Positions 1-6,560 are shown, counted from the first letter of the stretch. The stretch is DNA of 8,142 bases from Bacteroidales bacterium UBA3868 (GCA_002392325.1 DGGS01000015.1:1-8142), one strand, 5' to 3'. Notes: generated by a model from the letters alone, not told the origin. Numbers and translations are program-made.

Positions 1-554
1 GCAAGGACCAGGAGCAGCATCTGGAGATAGCCCGCCTGCTGGCGCGCCGCTTCAACAACATGTACGGCTGCGACGTCTTTCCCGAGCCCGAGGCCTTCAA
101 CTTCGGCCACAACCTGGTGAAGGTGCCCGGTCTGGACGGCAACGGCAAGATGGGCAAGAGCGAGGGCAACGGCATCTATCTGTGCGACGACGAGAAGACC
201 ATCACCAAGAAGGTGATGCGCGCGGTGACCGACAGCGGCCCCACGGAGCCAAACAGCCCCAAGCCCGAGGTCATCGAAAACCTGTTCACCCTGCTGCGAC
301 TGGTGAGCGAACCCTCTACGGTTCAGTTCTTTGAGGATAAGTGGAACGACTGCTCCATACGCTACGGCGACCTCAAGAAGCAGCTTGCCGAGGACATGGT
401 GGCCTTCGTGGAGCCCCTGCGCCAGCGCATCCTTGAGATTGGCGCCGACGATGCCGCCCTGCGCCGCATCATGGACCGCGGCAAGGAGAAGGCCCACGAC
501 AGCGCCGCCCGCACGCTGGCCGAGGTGCGCCGCGTCATCGGCTACAGGAATTGA
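1..554 (+). CDS. trpS: Tryptophanyl-tRNA synthetase, C-terminal part (5' truncated by window)
   Basis: This cytoplasmic class I aminoacyl-tRNA synthetase charges tRNA-Trp with tryptophan using ATP. The open frame runs from the window edge (first full codon at base 3) to a TGA at 552-554, so only about the last 183 residues are present. The visible start reads KDQEQHLEIARLLARRFNN, the conserved TrpRS stretch just after the tryptophan-binding region. It is followed by FPEPEAF and VPGLDGNGKMGKSEGN. The KMGKS at bases 147-161 is the ATP-binding KMSKS signature with Gly in place of Ser at the third position. The internal ATG at 60 is not the start, because conserved TrpRS sequence continues upstream of it. 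The C-terminal anticodon-binding helical region follows and looks intact. Codons are strongly G/C-ending: 42 of 60 bases are G or C at 421-480. The gene converges on rnfA across a hairpin. Confidence 0.95.
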   Translation, partial: KDQEQHLEIARLLARRFNNMYGCDVFPEPEAFNFGHNLVKVPGLDGNGKMGKSEGNGIYLCDDEKTITKKVMRAVTDSGPTEPNSPKPEVIENLFTLLRLVSEPSTVQFFEDKWNDCSIRYGDLKKQLAEDMVAFVEPLRQRILEIGADDAALRRIMDRGKEKAHDSAARTLAEVRRVIGYRN

Positions 555-573
555 CAACGGGAAGCGTAAAACA

Positions 574-614
574 GAAAGTGGAAAGCAGTGCACATTTCTC
601 TGCTTTCCACTTTC
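574..614. terminator. Hairpin between convergent trpS and rnfA, probable bidirectional terminator
   Basis: A perfect 15-bp inverted repeat (gaaagtggaaagcag at 574-588, its complement at 600-614) encloses an 11-nt loop. After one mismatch (573/615), aaac at 569-572 can pair with gttt at 616-619. It lies 20 bp after the trpS stop and 23 bp beyond the rnfA stop (637-639), so it is well placed to end both transcripts. The A-rich bases on the left become a short U-rich tail on the minus strand. The plus strand has only gttt directly after the stem and a longer T run at 634-638. The right arm core ctttccact (603-611) recurs at 624-632, so an alternative pairing is possible. Terminator function is inferred from the fold and position. 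Confidence 0.7.
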
Positions 615-636
615 CGTTTATAACTTTCCACTCTTT

Positions 637-1236
637 TTACGGCAGGGGTACCAGGCCGTTGAAGCCCATGAAGGCCATGGCCAGGATGCCGGCAGTAATG
701 AGGGCGATCGGCACGCCTTTCATGCCTTTGGGAATGTCCACCAGTTCCATCTGCTCGCGGAGACCGGCGAAGATGACGATTGCCAGCGTGAAACCGATAG
801 CGATAGCCACCGAATAAATGGTGCTGTCGATGATGGAGAATCCGTGAGCGGCGATCAGCGGCTGTTCGGTAACCTTAATGGCAATACCCAACACAGCGCA
901 GTTTGTGGTGATCAGCGGCAAATAGACACCGAGGGCCTTGTACAGCGACGGACTCATCTTCTTGAGCATAATCTCAACCATCTGCACCAGGGAGGCAATC
1001 ACCAGAATGAAAACGATGGTCTGCAGGAATGTGATATTCAGCGGAACCAGAACATATTTTTGCAATGCGGAAGTCACCAGGGTGGCGAGTGCCATGACGA
1101 AGGTAACGGCAGCGCCCATACCCAAGGCTGTGTTCACCTTGCTGGAAACGCCCAAAAACGGACAAATTCCAAGGAACTGCACCAAAATGATGTTGTTGAC
1201 CAGTACAGCTCCGATAATCATTAATATATATTCCAT
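637..1236 (-). CDS. rnfA: Rnf complex subunit RnfA (ion-translocating ferredoxin:NAD+ oxidoreductase)
   Basis: This integral inner-membrane subunit of the Rnf complex couples electron flow between ferredoxin and NAD to Na+ or H+ transport. The 199-residue product is the usual RnfA length and is almost entirely hydrophobic, with about six membrane segments. It opens with MEYILMIIGAVLVNNIILVQ and carries GICPFLGV and TNCAVLG. Cys25 and Cys113 in these half-helix motifs match the cysteines that, with two from RnfE, hold an intramembrane [2Fe-2S] cluster in the Rnf/Nqr family. It is the last gene of the minus-strand rnf group, after rnfE. An 80-bp spacer with a palindrome separates the two genes, unlike the tight spacing elsewhere in the group. 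The related Nqr subunit NqrE is the main alternative, but the RnfDGE context settles it. Confidence 0.95.
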   Translation of the reverse strand: MEYILMIIGAVLVNNIILVQFLGICPFLGVSSKVNTALGMGAAVTFVMALATLVTSALQKYVLVPLNITFLQTIVFILVIASLVQMVEIMLKKMSPSLYKALGVYLPLITTNCAVLGIAIKVTEQPLIAAHGFSIIDSTIYSVAIAIGFTLAIVIFAGLREQMELVDIPKGMKGVPIALITAGILAMAFMGFNGLVPLP

Positions 1237-1267
1237 AATTTCAGTTTTTTACAAGTTTATTTTTTGA

Positions 1268-1291
1268 AGAGACGCACGGCCGTGTGTCTTT
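1268..1291. repeat. REP-like palindrome in the rnfE-rnfA spacer
   Basis: A 24-base inverted repeat centred between 1279 and 1280 has the perfect core cacggccgtg (1275-1284). The outer arms pair at every position except two, which are G-T wobbles when read on the plus strand (1274/1285 and 1269/1290). Its right half overlaps the first copy of a 17-base direct repeat. It sits inside the minus-strand rnf operon, 32 bp upstream of the rnfA start, and could form an RNA hairpin in the operon transcript. What it does is unknown. A processing, attenuation or dispersed-repeat role is inference. Confidence 0.6.
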
Positions 1292-1314
1292 ACTTATGGC
1301 CGTGTGCCTTTACT
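1278..1314. repeat. 17-bp direct repeat, two copies 20 bp apart, rnfE-rnfA spacer
   Basis: The sequence ggccgtgtgtctttact at 1278-1294 recurs as ggccgtgtgcctttact at 1298-1314 with one mismatch. The second copy ends three bases before the rnfE stop codon, on the downstream side of that gene. The repeat shares its left end with the palindrome at 1268-1291, so the spacer looks like a partly duplicated repeat element. Confidence 0.7.
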
Positions 1315-1316
1315 GA

Positions 1317-1940
1317 TTATTTTGCGGCACACATTTTATTTTTGCGCTTTTCCGTGACGCGGTTGATGATATGGCGCATCAGGGCCATGATGAAACCGAG
1401 CACGAGGAAGGCGCCGGGAGCCAGCACAAAGATCAAGATATTGTAATCCGACGGGATGAACTGGAATCCCATGAACGAACCGGCACCGAGAATTTCGCGG
1501 ACAGCGGCCACCAGAATCAGCGAAATGGTGAAACCGATACCCATTCCCAGACCATCGAGAATAGAGTCTATAACGCCATTCTTGCTGGCAAACGCCTCAG
1601 CACGGCCGAGAACGATACAGTTCACCACAATCAAGGGTATGAACACGCCGAGACTTTCGGAAAGGGCGGGCACAAAACCTTGGATGATCAGGTCCACGAT
1701 ACTCACAAATGTGGCGATAATCACGATAAAACAGGGAATACGCACCTTGTCGGGAATCACATTCTTGAGCAGGGAGATGATGAGATTGGACATGAGCAGC
1801 ACAAATGTGGTGGCGGCACCCATACCAATAGCGTTGTTCACAGAAGTGGTGACGGCCAGTGTAGGACACATGCCGAGCACCAAGATAAGACTCGGGTTTT
1901 CTTTGAAGAAACCTTTGGTTAAAATCTTTACTTTACTCAT
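1317..1940 (-). CDS. rnfE: Rnf complex subunit RnfE
   Basis: This integral membrane subunit is the inverted-topology partner of RnfA in the Rnf complex. The 207-residue protein has about six hydrophobic segments. It carries the family motifs GMCPTLAVT with Cys25 and VVNCIVLGRAEAFA with Cys108, the RnfE ligands of the intramembrane [2Fe-2S] cluster shared with RnfA. The segment MGIGFTISLILVAAVREILGAGS is also typical of RnfE. The C-terminal tail (RVTEKRKNK) is basic and probably cytoplasmic. The ATG at 1938-1940 lies inside the end of rnfG, and the 8-bp overlap (ATGAGTAA) implies translational coupling. The stop at 1317-1319 is followed by the repeat-bearing spacer before rnfA. Length and motifs are complete, and nothing suggests damage. 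Confidence 0.95.
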   Translation of the reverse strand: MSKVKILTKGFFKENPSLILVLGMCPTLAVTTSVNNAIGMGAATTFVLLMSNLIISLLKNVIPDKVRIPCFIVIIATFVSIVDLIIQGFVPALSESLGVFIPLIVVNCIVLGRAEAFASKNGVIDSILDGLGMGIGFTISLILVAAVREILGAGSFMGFQFIPSDYNILIFVLAPGAFLVLGFIMALMRHIINRVTEKRKNKMCAAK

Positions 1941-2520
1941 GATGGGCCTCCTTTACTATCTTAAACACATTATAAGCTCGCTGAACAGCATCGCAATACG
2001 CTCTGGACGAGATGGTTGCAGCGGTAATTGCATCCACATCGCCACCGTCTTTGGAGACTTGCAGTTTGTACTCAGCAGGATCCTGTCCATTGAATTGTTT
2101 GGCGAAATCGCTTTTACTCTTGTTGATCTTGTCACCCAAACCAGGGGTTTCGCCCGCTTTGATCACTTCTGTATTGAGGATTACGCCATCGTCATCAAAA
2201 CCGACCATCAGGTCGAAGCGGCCAGCGAAGGCCTTTTTCGTAAAGGTCTCAACGCCTACGCCAAAGAGGGAACCGTCCGCGTTGATGGCCTTATGCACCG
2301 TAACATCCTCGCCATCGATGCTGATCACCGTGTCGGCAATATTGCCGGAGAAACCGGGCAGCACATCATGGAGGGCTTTGTCTTTCTTCTCTTTCTGTGA
2401 CAATTCAATCGGCCCTTTGGTGAGGGCATAAACGCCCGTGAGGGCCAACCCCGCCACCAGGGCGATGGCGGTCAGCACGACCACCAGTTTTATCAATGAA
2501 GCTTCTTTTTTCTGTGCCAT
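1933..2520 (-). CDS. rnfG: Rnf complex subunit RnfG (covalent-FMN protein)
   Basis: RnfG is anchored in the inner membrane by one N-terminal helix (about residues 9-33), with a periplasmic domain that carries covalently bound FMN in the Rnf electron path. The 195-residue product shows the FMN-binding-domain motif KAGETPGLGDKI (residues 121-132). Near the C-terminus it has the flavinylation site D163-A-I-T166-A-A-T169, where Thr169 should receive FMN from the transferase ApbE. The usual motif is S/T-G-A-T, so the Gly is replaced by Ala here. The gene starts 18 bp after the rnfD stop and its end overlaps the rnfE start by 8 bp, so the three genes form one transcription unit. No apbE gene is in the window. 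Confidence 0.94.
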   Translation of the reverse strand: MAQKKEASLIKLVVVLTAIALVAGLALTGVYALTKGPIELSQKEKKDKALHDVLPGFSGNIADTVISIDGEDVTVHKAINADGSLFGVGVETFTKKAFAGRFDLMVGFDDDGVILNTEVIKAGETPGLGDKINKSKSDFAKQFNGQDPAEYKLQVSKDGGDVDAITAATISSRAYCDAVQRAYNVFKIVKEAHHE

Positions 2521-2538
2521 AGTCGTCTTGTTTTAGGG

Positions 2539-3495
2539 TTATTTAGCGTATGTTTTGGGCTTGAAAGCTCGGTTAATAAGCGGCACGAGCGCATTCATAA
2601 TCAGGATGGAGAATGAAACGCCCTCCGGATAGGCGCCGAACATACGGATGATGATGGTGAGCAGACCACAGCCGCAACCGAACACGATCATACCCCACGG
2701 GGTCACCGGGGAGGTCACCATATCCGTGGCCATGAAGCAAGCGCCGAGGATAAGACCACCTGCGAGCACATGGAAGAACGGATTGGCGTATTGGGTAGGA
2801 TCAATCAGCCAGAAGATACCGGCGAAGACAAACACTGTCAGGATAAAGGACACCGGAATGTGCCAAGTAATCACTCTGCGGATCAGCAGGAAGATGGCGC
2901 CGATGAGCAGGGCGATGGCGGAAACCTCGCCGAAACTGCCGCCCATTTGTCCAACCAGCATGTTCACATAGGTAGGCATCTCCGCGTTAGCGCCCTCTTT
3001 CAAGATTCCGAGCGGTGTGGGACCTGTAACGGCATCGGCGAAGCCCCAAATGGGCGTAGGCACCGGCCAGGAGGTCATGGCCACCGGGAAAGCGATGAGC
3101 AGGAACACGCGGGCCACCAGTGCGGGGTTGAAGGGGTTGTGCCCCAAACCGCCGAACGGCATCTTGGCGATGCCAATGGCCACGATAGCGCCGATCACCA
3201 TCATCCAAATGGGCAGGTTGGCGGGCACATTGAAAGCCAGCAGCACACCCGTCACCACGGCGGAACCGTCACTGATGGTGGGTTTCACCTTCATGATGAA
3301 ACGCTGGATGAGGTACTCGAACAGCACACAACATCCAACAGACACCAAAGTTAGAATAATCACCGGCAGTCCGAAATAGAAAATGGACACCACAAACGCC
3401 GGCATTAACGCAATCACCACCGACCACATGATCTTCTGCACAGAATCATCACTGTGGACATGCGGCGAACCGGAAACATTTAATAATCTGTTCAT
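2539..3495 (-). CDS. rnfD: Rnf complex subunit RnfD (membrane flavoprotein)
   Basis: RnfD is a polytopic inner-membrane subunit that binds FMN covalently and links RnfG and RnfC to the ion channel. The 318-residue protein begins MNRLLNVSGSPHVHS, the common RnfD opening, and has about nine hydrophobic segments. It contains GGLGHNPFNPALVARVFLLIAFP (residues 115-137) and MATDMVTSPVTPWG (255-268). The flavinylation motif D154-A-V-T157-G-P-T160-PLG gives Thr160 as the likely FMN-bearing residue. The ATG at 3493-3495 follows a 54-bp AT-rich spacer after the upstream tolC-like gene. I see no TAnnTTTG box on the minus strand in that spacer. rnfC and rnfB, which normally precede rnfD, are not here. 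The gene itself looks complete. Confidence 0.96.
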   Translation of the reverse strand: MNRLLNVSGSPHVHSDDSVQKIMWSVVIALMPAFVVSIFYFGLPVIILTLVSVGCCVLFEYLIQRFIMKVKPTISDGSAVVTGVLLAFNVPANLPIWMMVIGAIVAIGIAKMPFGGLGHNPFNPALVARVFLLIAFPVAMTSWPVPTPIWGFADAVTGPTPLGILKEGANAEMPTYVNMLVGQMGGSFGEVSAIALLIGAIFLLIRRVITWHIPVSFILTVFVFAGIFWLIDPTQYANPFFHVLAGGLILGACFMATDMVTSPVTPWGMIVFGCGCGLLTIIIRMFGAYPEGVSFSILIMNALVPLINRAFKPKTYAK

Positions 3496-3522
3496 TTATA
3501 ATAACTTTTATAATATTATCTC

Positions 3523-3544
3523 TTACTCTTTTACTCTTTACTCT
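3523..3544. repeat. Short tandem repeat (ttactct x3) in the tolC-rnfD spacer
   Basis: The 54-bp spacer holds ttactct at 3523-3529, 3531-3537 and 3538-3544, followed on the rnfD side by ttataataacttttataat. On the minus strand this reads as repeated agagtaa ahead of rnfD. Such low-complexity tracts are common between genes in Bacteroidales. No promoter or terminator hairpin is evident, so read-through from the tolC-like gene into rnfD is plausible. Confidence 0.5.
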
Positions 3545-3549
3545 CTAAT

Positions 3550-4830
3550 CTACAGCTGTCCTTTCAACGCCAGCAGTTCATACTTGGCCTTCAACAATTG
3601 GATATTATGCAACTCCTGATTCATCAGCGACTGCATCTCCTCGTTGTGCTGGCGGATATAATCGTTAGCCGTAATGGTACCGTTGACCAGTTGGCTGGAA
3701 TAGGTGCGTGTAAGCGAGCGGTATTTCTCCGTAATGGCCTTGTCGAGCACCAACAATTTCTCAATCCGGTTGATTTCATTCAGTTTGTCCTGGATGGCAA
3801 TCTGATTGGATTTCTTGAAATCCTCCTCCTGACTTTTCAATATACTTTTCTGGATATCAATCACTTTACCCACACCTGTGGTTCTTGCCCAGTCGATCAG
3901 GGGGATGCGCAAGTTCACGCCAGCCATGTAGTACCAGTCGGGACGGTTGAAGTAGAACTGGTAGTCGGGACGACCGTAACCGCCAGTGGCAAACAATGAC
4001 AGTTTCGGAAGACTGTTGGACAGATGCAATTTACGTTGAAAGTCCATCTGTTTGGACTGATTCTCAAAGATGGCGAATTCCAACCGCTGTGACGGTTCAG
4101 CCGCGCTGGTTTCGCGCACTGTCGGAACCTCAAACTCCGCATGACTCAAGTCATGGCCCGTCAAAATGGACAAGGAGGAGATGATGGACTCCCGACGGGA
4201 AACGAGTTCATTATGGTTCTGTTGCATTTTCAACGCTTCCAATTCCAACTGCGAGAGGGTGTTCTGTGGAATCACGCCCTCTTTGAGCAGCACTTTGAGT
4301 TGGTTGATCTGGTCGTCGAAGGTGCTTTGCACATTTTCAATGATCTCCATCTGTTTCTCCACAATCAAAAGGTTCAGGTACAGGGAGATGACATTGGATT
4401 TTATCTCGTTAATGGACAAGTCGATCTTATAAATCTCAGCATCATTCTGCAGGCGGGCGTACTGGCGACCGTAAAACATCTTAGCACCTTCAAACAGGAC
4501 CTGTTCCAAATCCAATCCAATGTGATATTGCATGTTGGACAGTGACGGTTGCTCATCAAACGGGGGAAGGAAAAGTTCTTGTTTTGCATCCATCATCGGG
4601 GCATCTGCCGACTGGTAAGAGAATCGACCGCCGATGGAAAGTTTGGGATAGAGATGGGATGATGCGTTATGGAGACTTGTCTGCAGAATCTGCTCATTCA
4701 GTTCTTTCTGGACATTGGCGGATGTTTGCGCGACCGCCCATTGCTGACACTGGTCAATTGTGACAACATTCTGCGAGAATAAGCTGTATGTCAAAAAGAT
4801 AGATATAACGAGTAGGTATATTTTCTTCAT
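3550..4830 (-). CDS. TolC-family outer-membrane efflux/secretion protein
   Basis: This is a member of the outer-membrane factor family, trimeric channels that span the outer membrane and periplasm and work with an inner-membrane pump and adaptor. The 426-residue product has an N-terminal signal peptide (MKKIYLLVISIFLTYSLFSQ, cleavage near residue 20). Two structural repeats each hold a beta-strand pair and long helices. The first begins LYPKLSIGGRFSYQ (about residues 60-73) and the second SLPKLSLFATGGYG with VNLRIPLIDW. The long Gln/Glu/Leu-rich helices between them are the periplasmic coiled coil. The substrate cannot be told, and no adaptor or transporter gene is adjacent. The gene is AT-richer than its neighbours: 23 of 60 bases are G or C at 4381-4440. 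It occupies the place where rnfC would be expected, 54 bp ahead of rnfD, and has its own promoter. Confidence 0.88.
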   Translation of the reverse strand: MKKIYLLVISIFLTYSLFSQNVVTIDQCQQWAVAQTSANVQKELNEQILQTSLHNASSHLYPKLSIGGRFSYQSADAPMMDAKQELFLPPFDEQPSLSNMQYHIGLDLEQVLFEGAKMFYGRQYARLQNDAEIYKIDLSINEIKSNVISLYLNLLIVEKQMEIIENVQSTFDDQINQLKVLLKEGVIPQNTLSQLELEALKMQQNHNELVSRRESIISSLSILTGHDLSHAEFEVPTVRETSAAEPSQRLEFAIFENQSKQMDFQRKLHLSNSLPKLSLFATGGYGRPDYQFYFNRPDWYYMAGVNLRIPLIDWARTTGVGKVIDIQKSILKSQEEDFKKSNQIAIQDKLNEINRIEKLLVLDKAITEKYRSLTRTYSSQLVNGTITANDYIRQHNEEMQSLMNQELHNIQLLKAKYELLALKGQL

Positions 4831-4866
4831 ACGGAGATGCTTTTATCCATATTTTTTAAAAACCTG

Positions 4867-4897
4867 CAAAGATACACTTTTTGCTTAAAAAAACACA
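4867..4897 (-). promoter_or_regulatory. Probable Bacteroidota-type promoter for the tolC-like gene
   Basis: On the minus strand TATCTTTG (4874-4867) fits the Bacteroidota -7 consensus TAnnTTTG exactly and is followed by CAGG. A TGTG at 4897-4894, 19 bp upstream, matches the -33 TTTG box at three of four bases. The box ends 36 bp before the ATG at 4830, leaving a short leader. Assignment rests on the consensus and position only. Confidence 0.6.
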
Positions 4898-4918
4898 TTT
4901 ATTTTTCTTTACATAATA

Positions 4919-4950
4919 TTGTAATACTTAAATACATTTTTGTATTTTTG
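4919..4950 (+). promoter_or_regulatory. Probable Bacteroidota-type promoter for the DHH phosphoesterase operon
   Basis: TATTTTTG at 4943-4950 is an exact TAnnTTTG -7 box. TTG at 4919-4921 lies 21 bp upstream as a partial -33 box. The -7 box is followed by CAGG, mirroring the minus-strand promoter on the other side of the same region. Only 20 bp separate the box from the TTG start codon, so the leader would be very short. Confidence 0.6.
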
Positions 4951-4970
4951 CAGGCTAAATTTTACATGAA

Positions 4971-6008
4971 TTGAAAAAGCAAGACATCCAAAAAGTCAAA
5001 GACGCTTTACAGCATGCGAAAAAGATCGCCATCGTGTTCCATTTCAACCCGGACGGCGACGCTGTAGGAAGCGCATTGGCTTTGTATCATTACTTTAAAG
5101 ATGACGGATACGATGTGTCGGCCGTCTCGCCCAACGCATTCCCTGACTTCCTGCACTGGATGGAGGGCAGCGACGAGATCATCGTGGCGCAGGAGAACCT
5201 CACCAAGGCGCGCAAAGTCATCAAGGAGGCGGACATACTGTTTGTCGTTGACATGAATGCGCCGCACCGCGCGGGGCAGGACCTCCAGAACGGCATCGCC
5301 AAGTTCAAGGGTTTCAAGGTGCTCATCGACCACCATGTGCAGCCCGACATCCAATGCGATGTGATGTACTCCACACACAAGACCAGTTCCGCCAGCGAGT
5401 TGGTGTACAATTTCCTGTACCGCTACCTCACGCCCAAGCGCAAGTTCACGCGCCCGATCGCGGAAGCGCTCTATGTGGGCATCATCACCGACACGGGCTC
5501 GGTGACCTACGCGTGCGACTGCCCGAGCACCTACAATGTGCTCCGCAAGCTCATCGCCTCCGGCATCAACGGGGAAGCCATTCACCGGAAAGTGTATGAC
5601 AACTATACGGAGAGCCGCATGAAATTGTTGGGACTCGCCCTGTCGCAACGGCTCACCGTACTGCCCGAATATGGCGCCTCGCACATGTACCTCACCAAAC
5701 AGGACCTGCTGGACAACCATTTCCAAATCGGCGACACCGAAGGATTCGTCAACTACGGACTCTCCATCAAAGAGGTGCGGTTCACCGCGTTTTTCACGGA
5801 ACGGGAGAACCGGATACGGGTTTCCTTCCGCTCCAAGGGCGATGTGGATGTCAACATCTTCGCCCGCAAGTACTTCAACGGGGGCGGCCACCACAACGCC
5901 GCCGGCGCCTTTTACGACGGCGACATCGAAAGCGCCCTACGCTACTTCGAGGAATCGGTGAAAAAAGAGTACCAACTGGCCCAAAAAACGACTTCAAAAC
6001 GCAAATAA
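4971..6008 (+). CDS. nrnA: DHH/DHHA1 family phosphoesterase (NrnA-like oligoribonuclease / pAp phosphatase)
   Basis: This is a cytoplasmic Mn-dependent phosphoesterase. NrnA relatives degrade 2-5 nt RNA fragments and dephosphorylate 3'-phosphoadenosine 5'-phosphate. Close relatives act on cyclic-di-AMP products, so the exact substrate is open. The 345-residue protein has the full motif set: HFNPDGDAVGS (residues 24-34), FVVDMNAPHR with Asp94, LIDHHVQPD with Asp120-His121-His122, and IITDTGSVTYA with Asp174. The DHHA1 motif GGGHHNAAG at 304-312 supplies substrate binding. The start is a TTG at 4971. The first in-frame ATG (residue 64) would remove the first metal-binding motif, and the nearby ATG at 4966 is out of frame and stops after two codons. 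The next gene begins 3 bp after the TAA, implying one operon. A basic tail (TTSKRK) ends the protein. Confidence 0.88.
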   Translation: MKKQDIQKVKDALQHAKKIAIVFHFNPDGDAVGSALALYHYFKDDGYDVSAVSPNAFPDFLHWMEGSDEIIVAQENLTKARKVIKEADILFVVDMNAPHRAGQDLQNGIAKFKGFKVLIDHHVQPDIQCDVMYSTHKTSSASELVYNFLYRYLTPKRKFTRPIAEALYVGIITDTGSVTYACDCPSTYNVLRKLIASGINGEAIHRKVYDNYTESRMKLLGLALSQRLTVLPEYGASHMYLTKQDLLDNHFQIGDTEGFVNYGLSIKEVRFTAFFTERENRIRVSFRSKGDVDVNIFARKYFNGGGHHNAAGAFYDGDIESALRYFEESVKKEYQLAQKTTSKRK

Positions 6009-6011
6009 AAC

Positions 6012-6560
6012 GTGACCTGGAGACTTCGCCATATCATCATTTCCATGGGTTTTCTGATTGTCACCGCTCTGTTATGCGGTTGCCATGACAGGAGCACCGG
6101 AACCGTCATCAACTCCAATCGGCAGCCCGCCGAAGACAAGGAGGCCCCATATATTGAGGGCAACAAGAAGATTTTGCGTTGGGAGGATGAGGAGATGTCG
6201 CTGTTCATCAAGCGCTACGGATGGGACATGCAGCGCACCGGCACCGGCATGTACTACCAGATTCTAACGCCCGGACATGGTGAGACCTTCCAAGAAGGCG
6301 ATGATATCATACTGGAATACAACACTTTCCTGCTGAGCGGCGAGATGGTCTATGACTCCGAACATGATGGGGTGAAGCGTTTCAAGGTCGGGCGTTCGGA
6401 CGAGATTGACGCCCTGCACGAAGCCGCCGCATTCCTGCGCCCCGGAGCAAAAGCCCGCCTGGTCATCCCCTCCTACATGGCATACGGCGTGAGCGGTGAC
6501 GGCAACAAGATCAACGGCAGAGTGCCGATTGCGATGATGGTGACGTGTGAGGAACTATGA
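6012..6560 (+). CDS. FKBP-type peptidyl-prolyl isomerase-like lipoprotein, GldI-like
   Basis: This is a predicted lipoprotein with one FKBP fold, facing the periplasm. The 182-residue product begins at a GTG 3 bp after the DHH gene stop. That start gives a proper signal peptide with Arg4, Arg6 and a hydrophobic run ending LLCGC, so Cys24 is the likely lipidated residue. The ATG at 6045 would leave no positive N-terminus. The FKBP domain covers about residues 78-182, with YYQILTPG, EGDDIILEY, MVYDSE, LRPGAKARLVIPSYMAYG and a final strand. The active-site tryptophan region of FKBPs (VIPGW) reads IDALHEA here, so isomerase activity is doubtful. In Flavobacteriia, gldI, a gliding-motility lipoprotein gene, commonly neighbours a DHH phosphoesterase gene, and this arrangement fits. 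GldI function in this organism is not shown. The stop codon lies inside the first 26-bp repeat copy. Confidence 0.82.
   Translation: MTWRLRHIIISMGFLIVTALLCGCHDRSTGTVINSNRQPAEDKEAPYIEGNKKILRWEDEEMSLFIKRYGWDMQRTGTGMYYQILTPGHGETFQEGDDIILEYNTFLLSGEMVYDSEHDGVKRFKVGRSDEIDALHEAAAFLRPGAKARLVIPSYMAYGVSGDGNKINGRVPIAMMVTCEEL

Noticed and set aside
331..1224. Long plus-strand open frame (297 codons) across trpS and rnfA
   Set aside because: It overlaps trpS in another frame and lies antisense to rnfA. Its translation is low-complexity, rich in Ala/Arg then His/Gln/Asn, with no family motif.
1456..2400. Plus-strand open frame of 314 codons opposite rnfE and rnfG
   Set aside because: It is fully antisense to two well-supported, overlapping rnf genes and shows no recognisable domain or initiation context.
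3496..3549. Possible separate promoter for rnfD
   Set aside because: No TAnnTTTG element occurs on the minus strand in this spacer; it holds only short AT-rich and agagtaa repeats.
5007..5894. Minus-strand open frame of 295 codons inside the DHH gene
   Set aside because: The GC-rich third positions of the real gene produce this antisense frame. Its Val/Glu/His/Gly-rich translation has no motif, while the sense strand has complete DHH and DHHA1 motifs.
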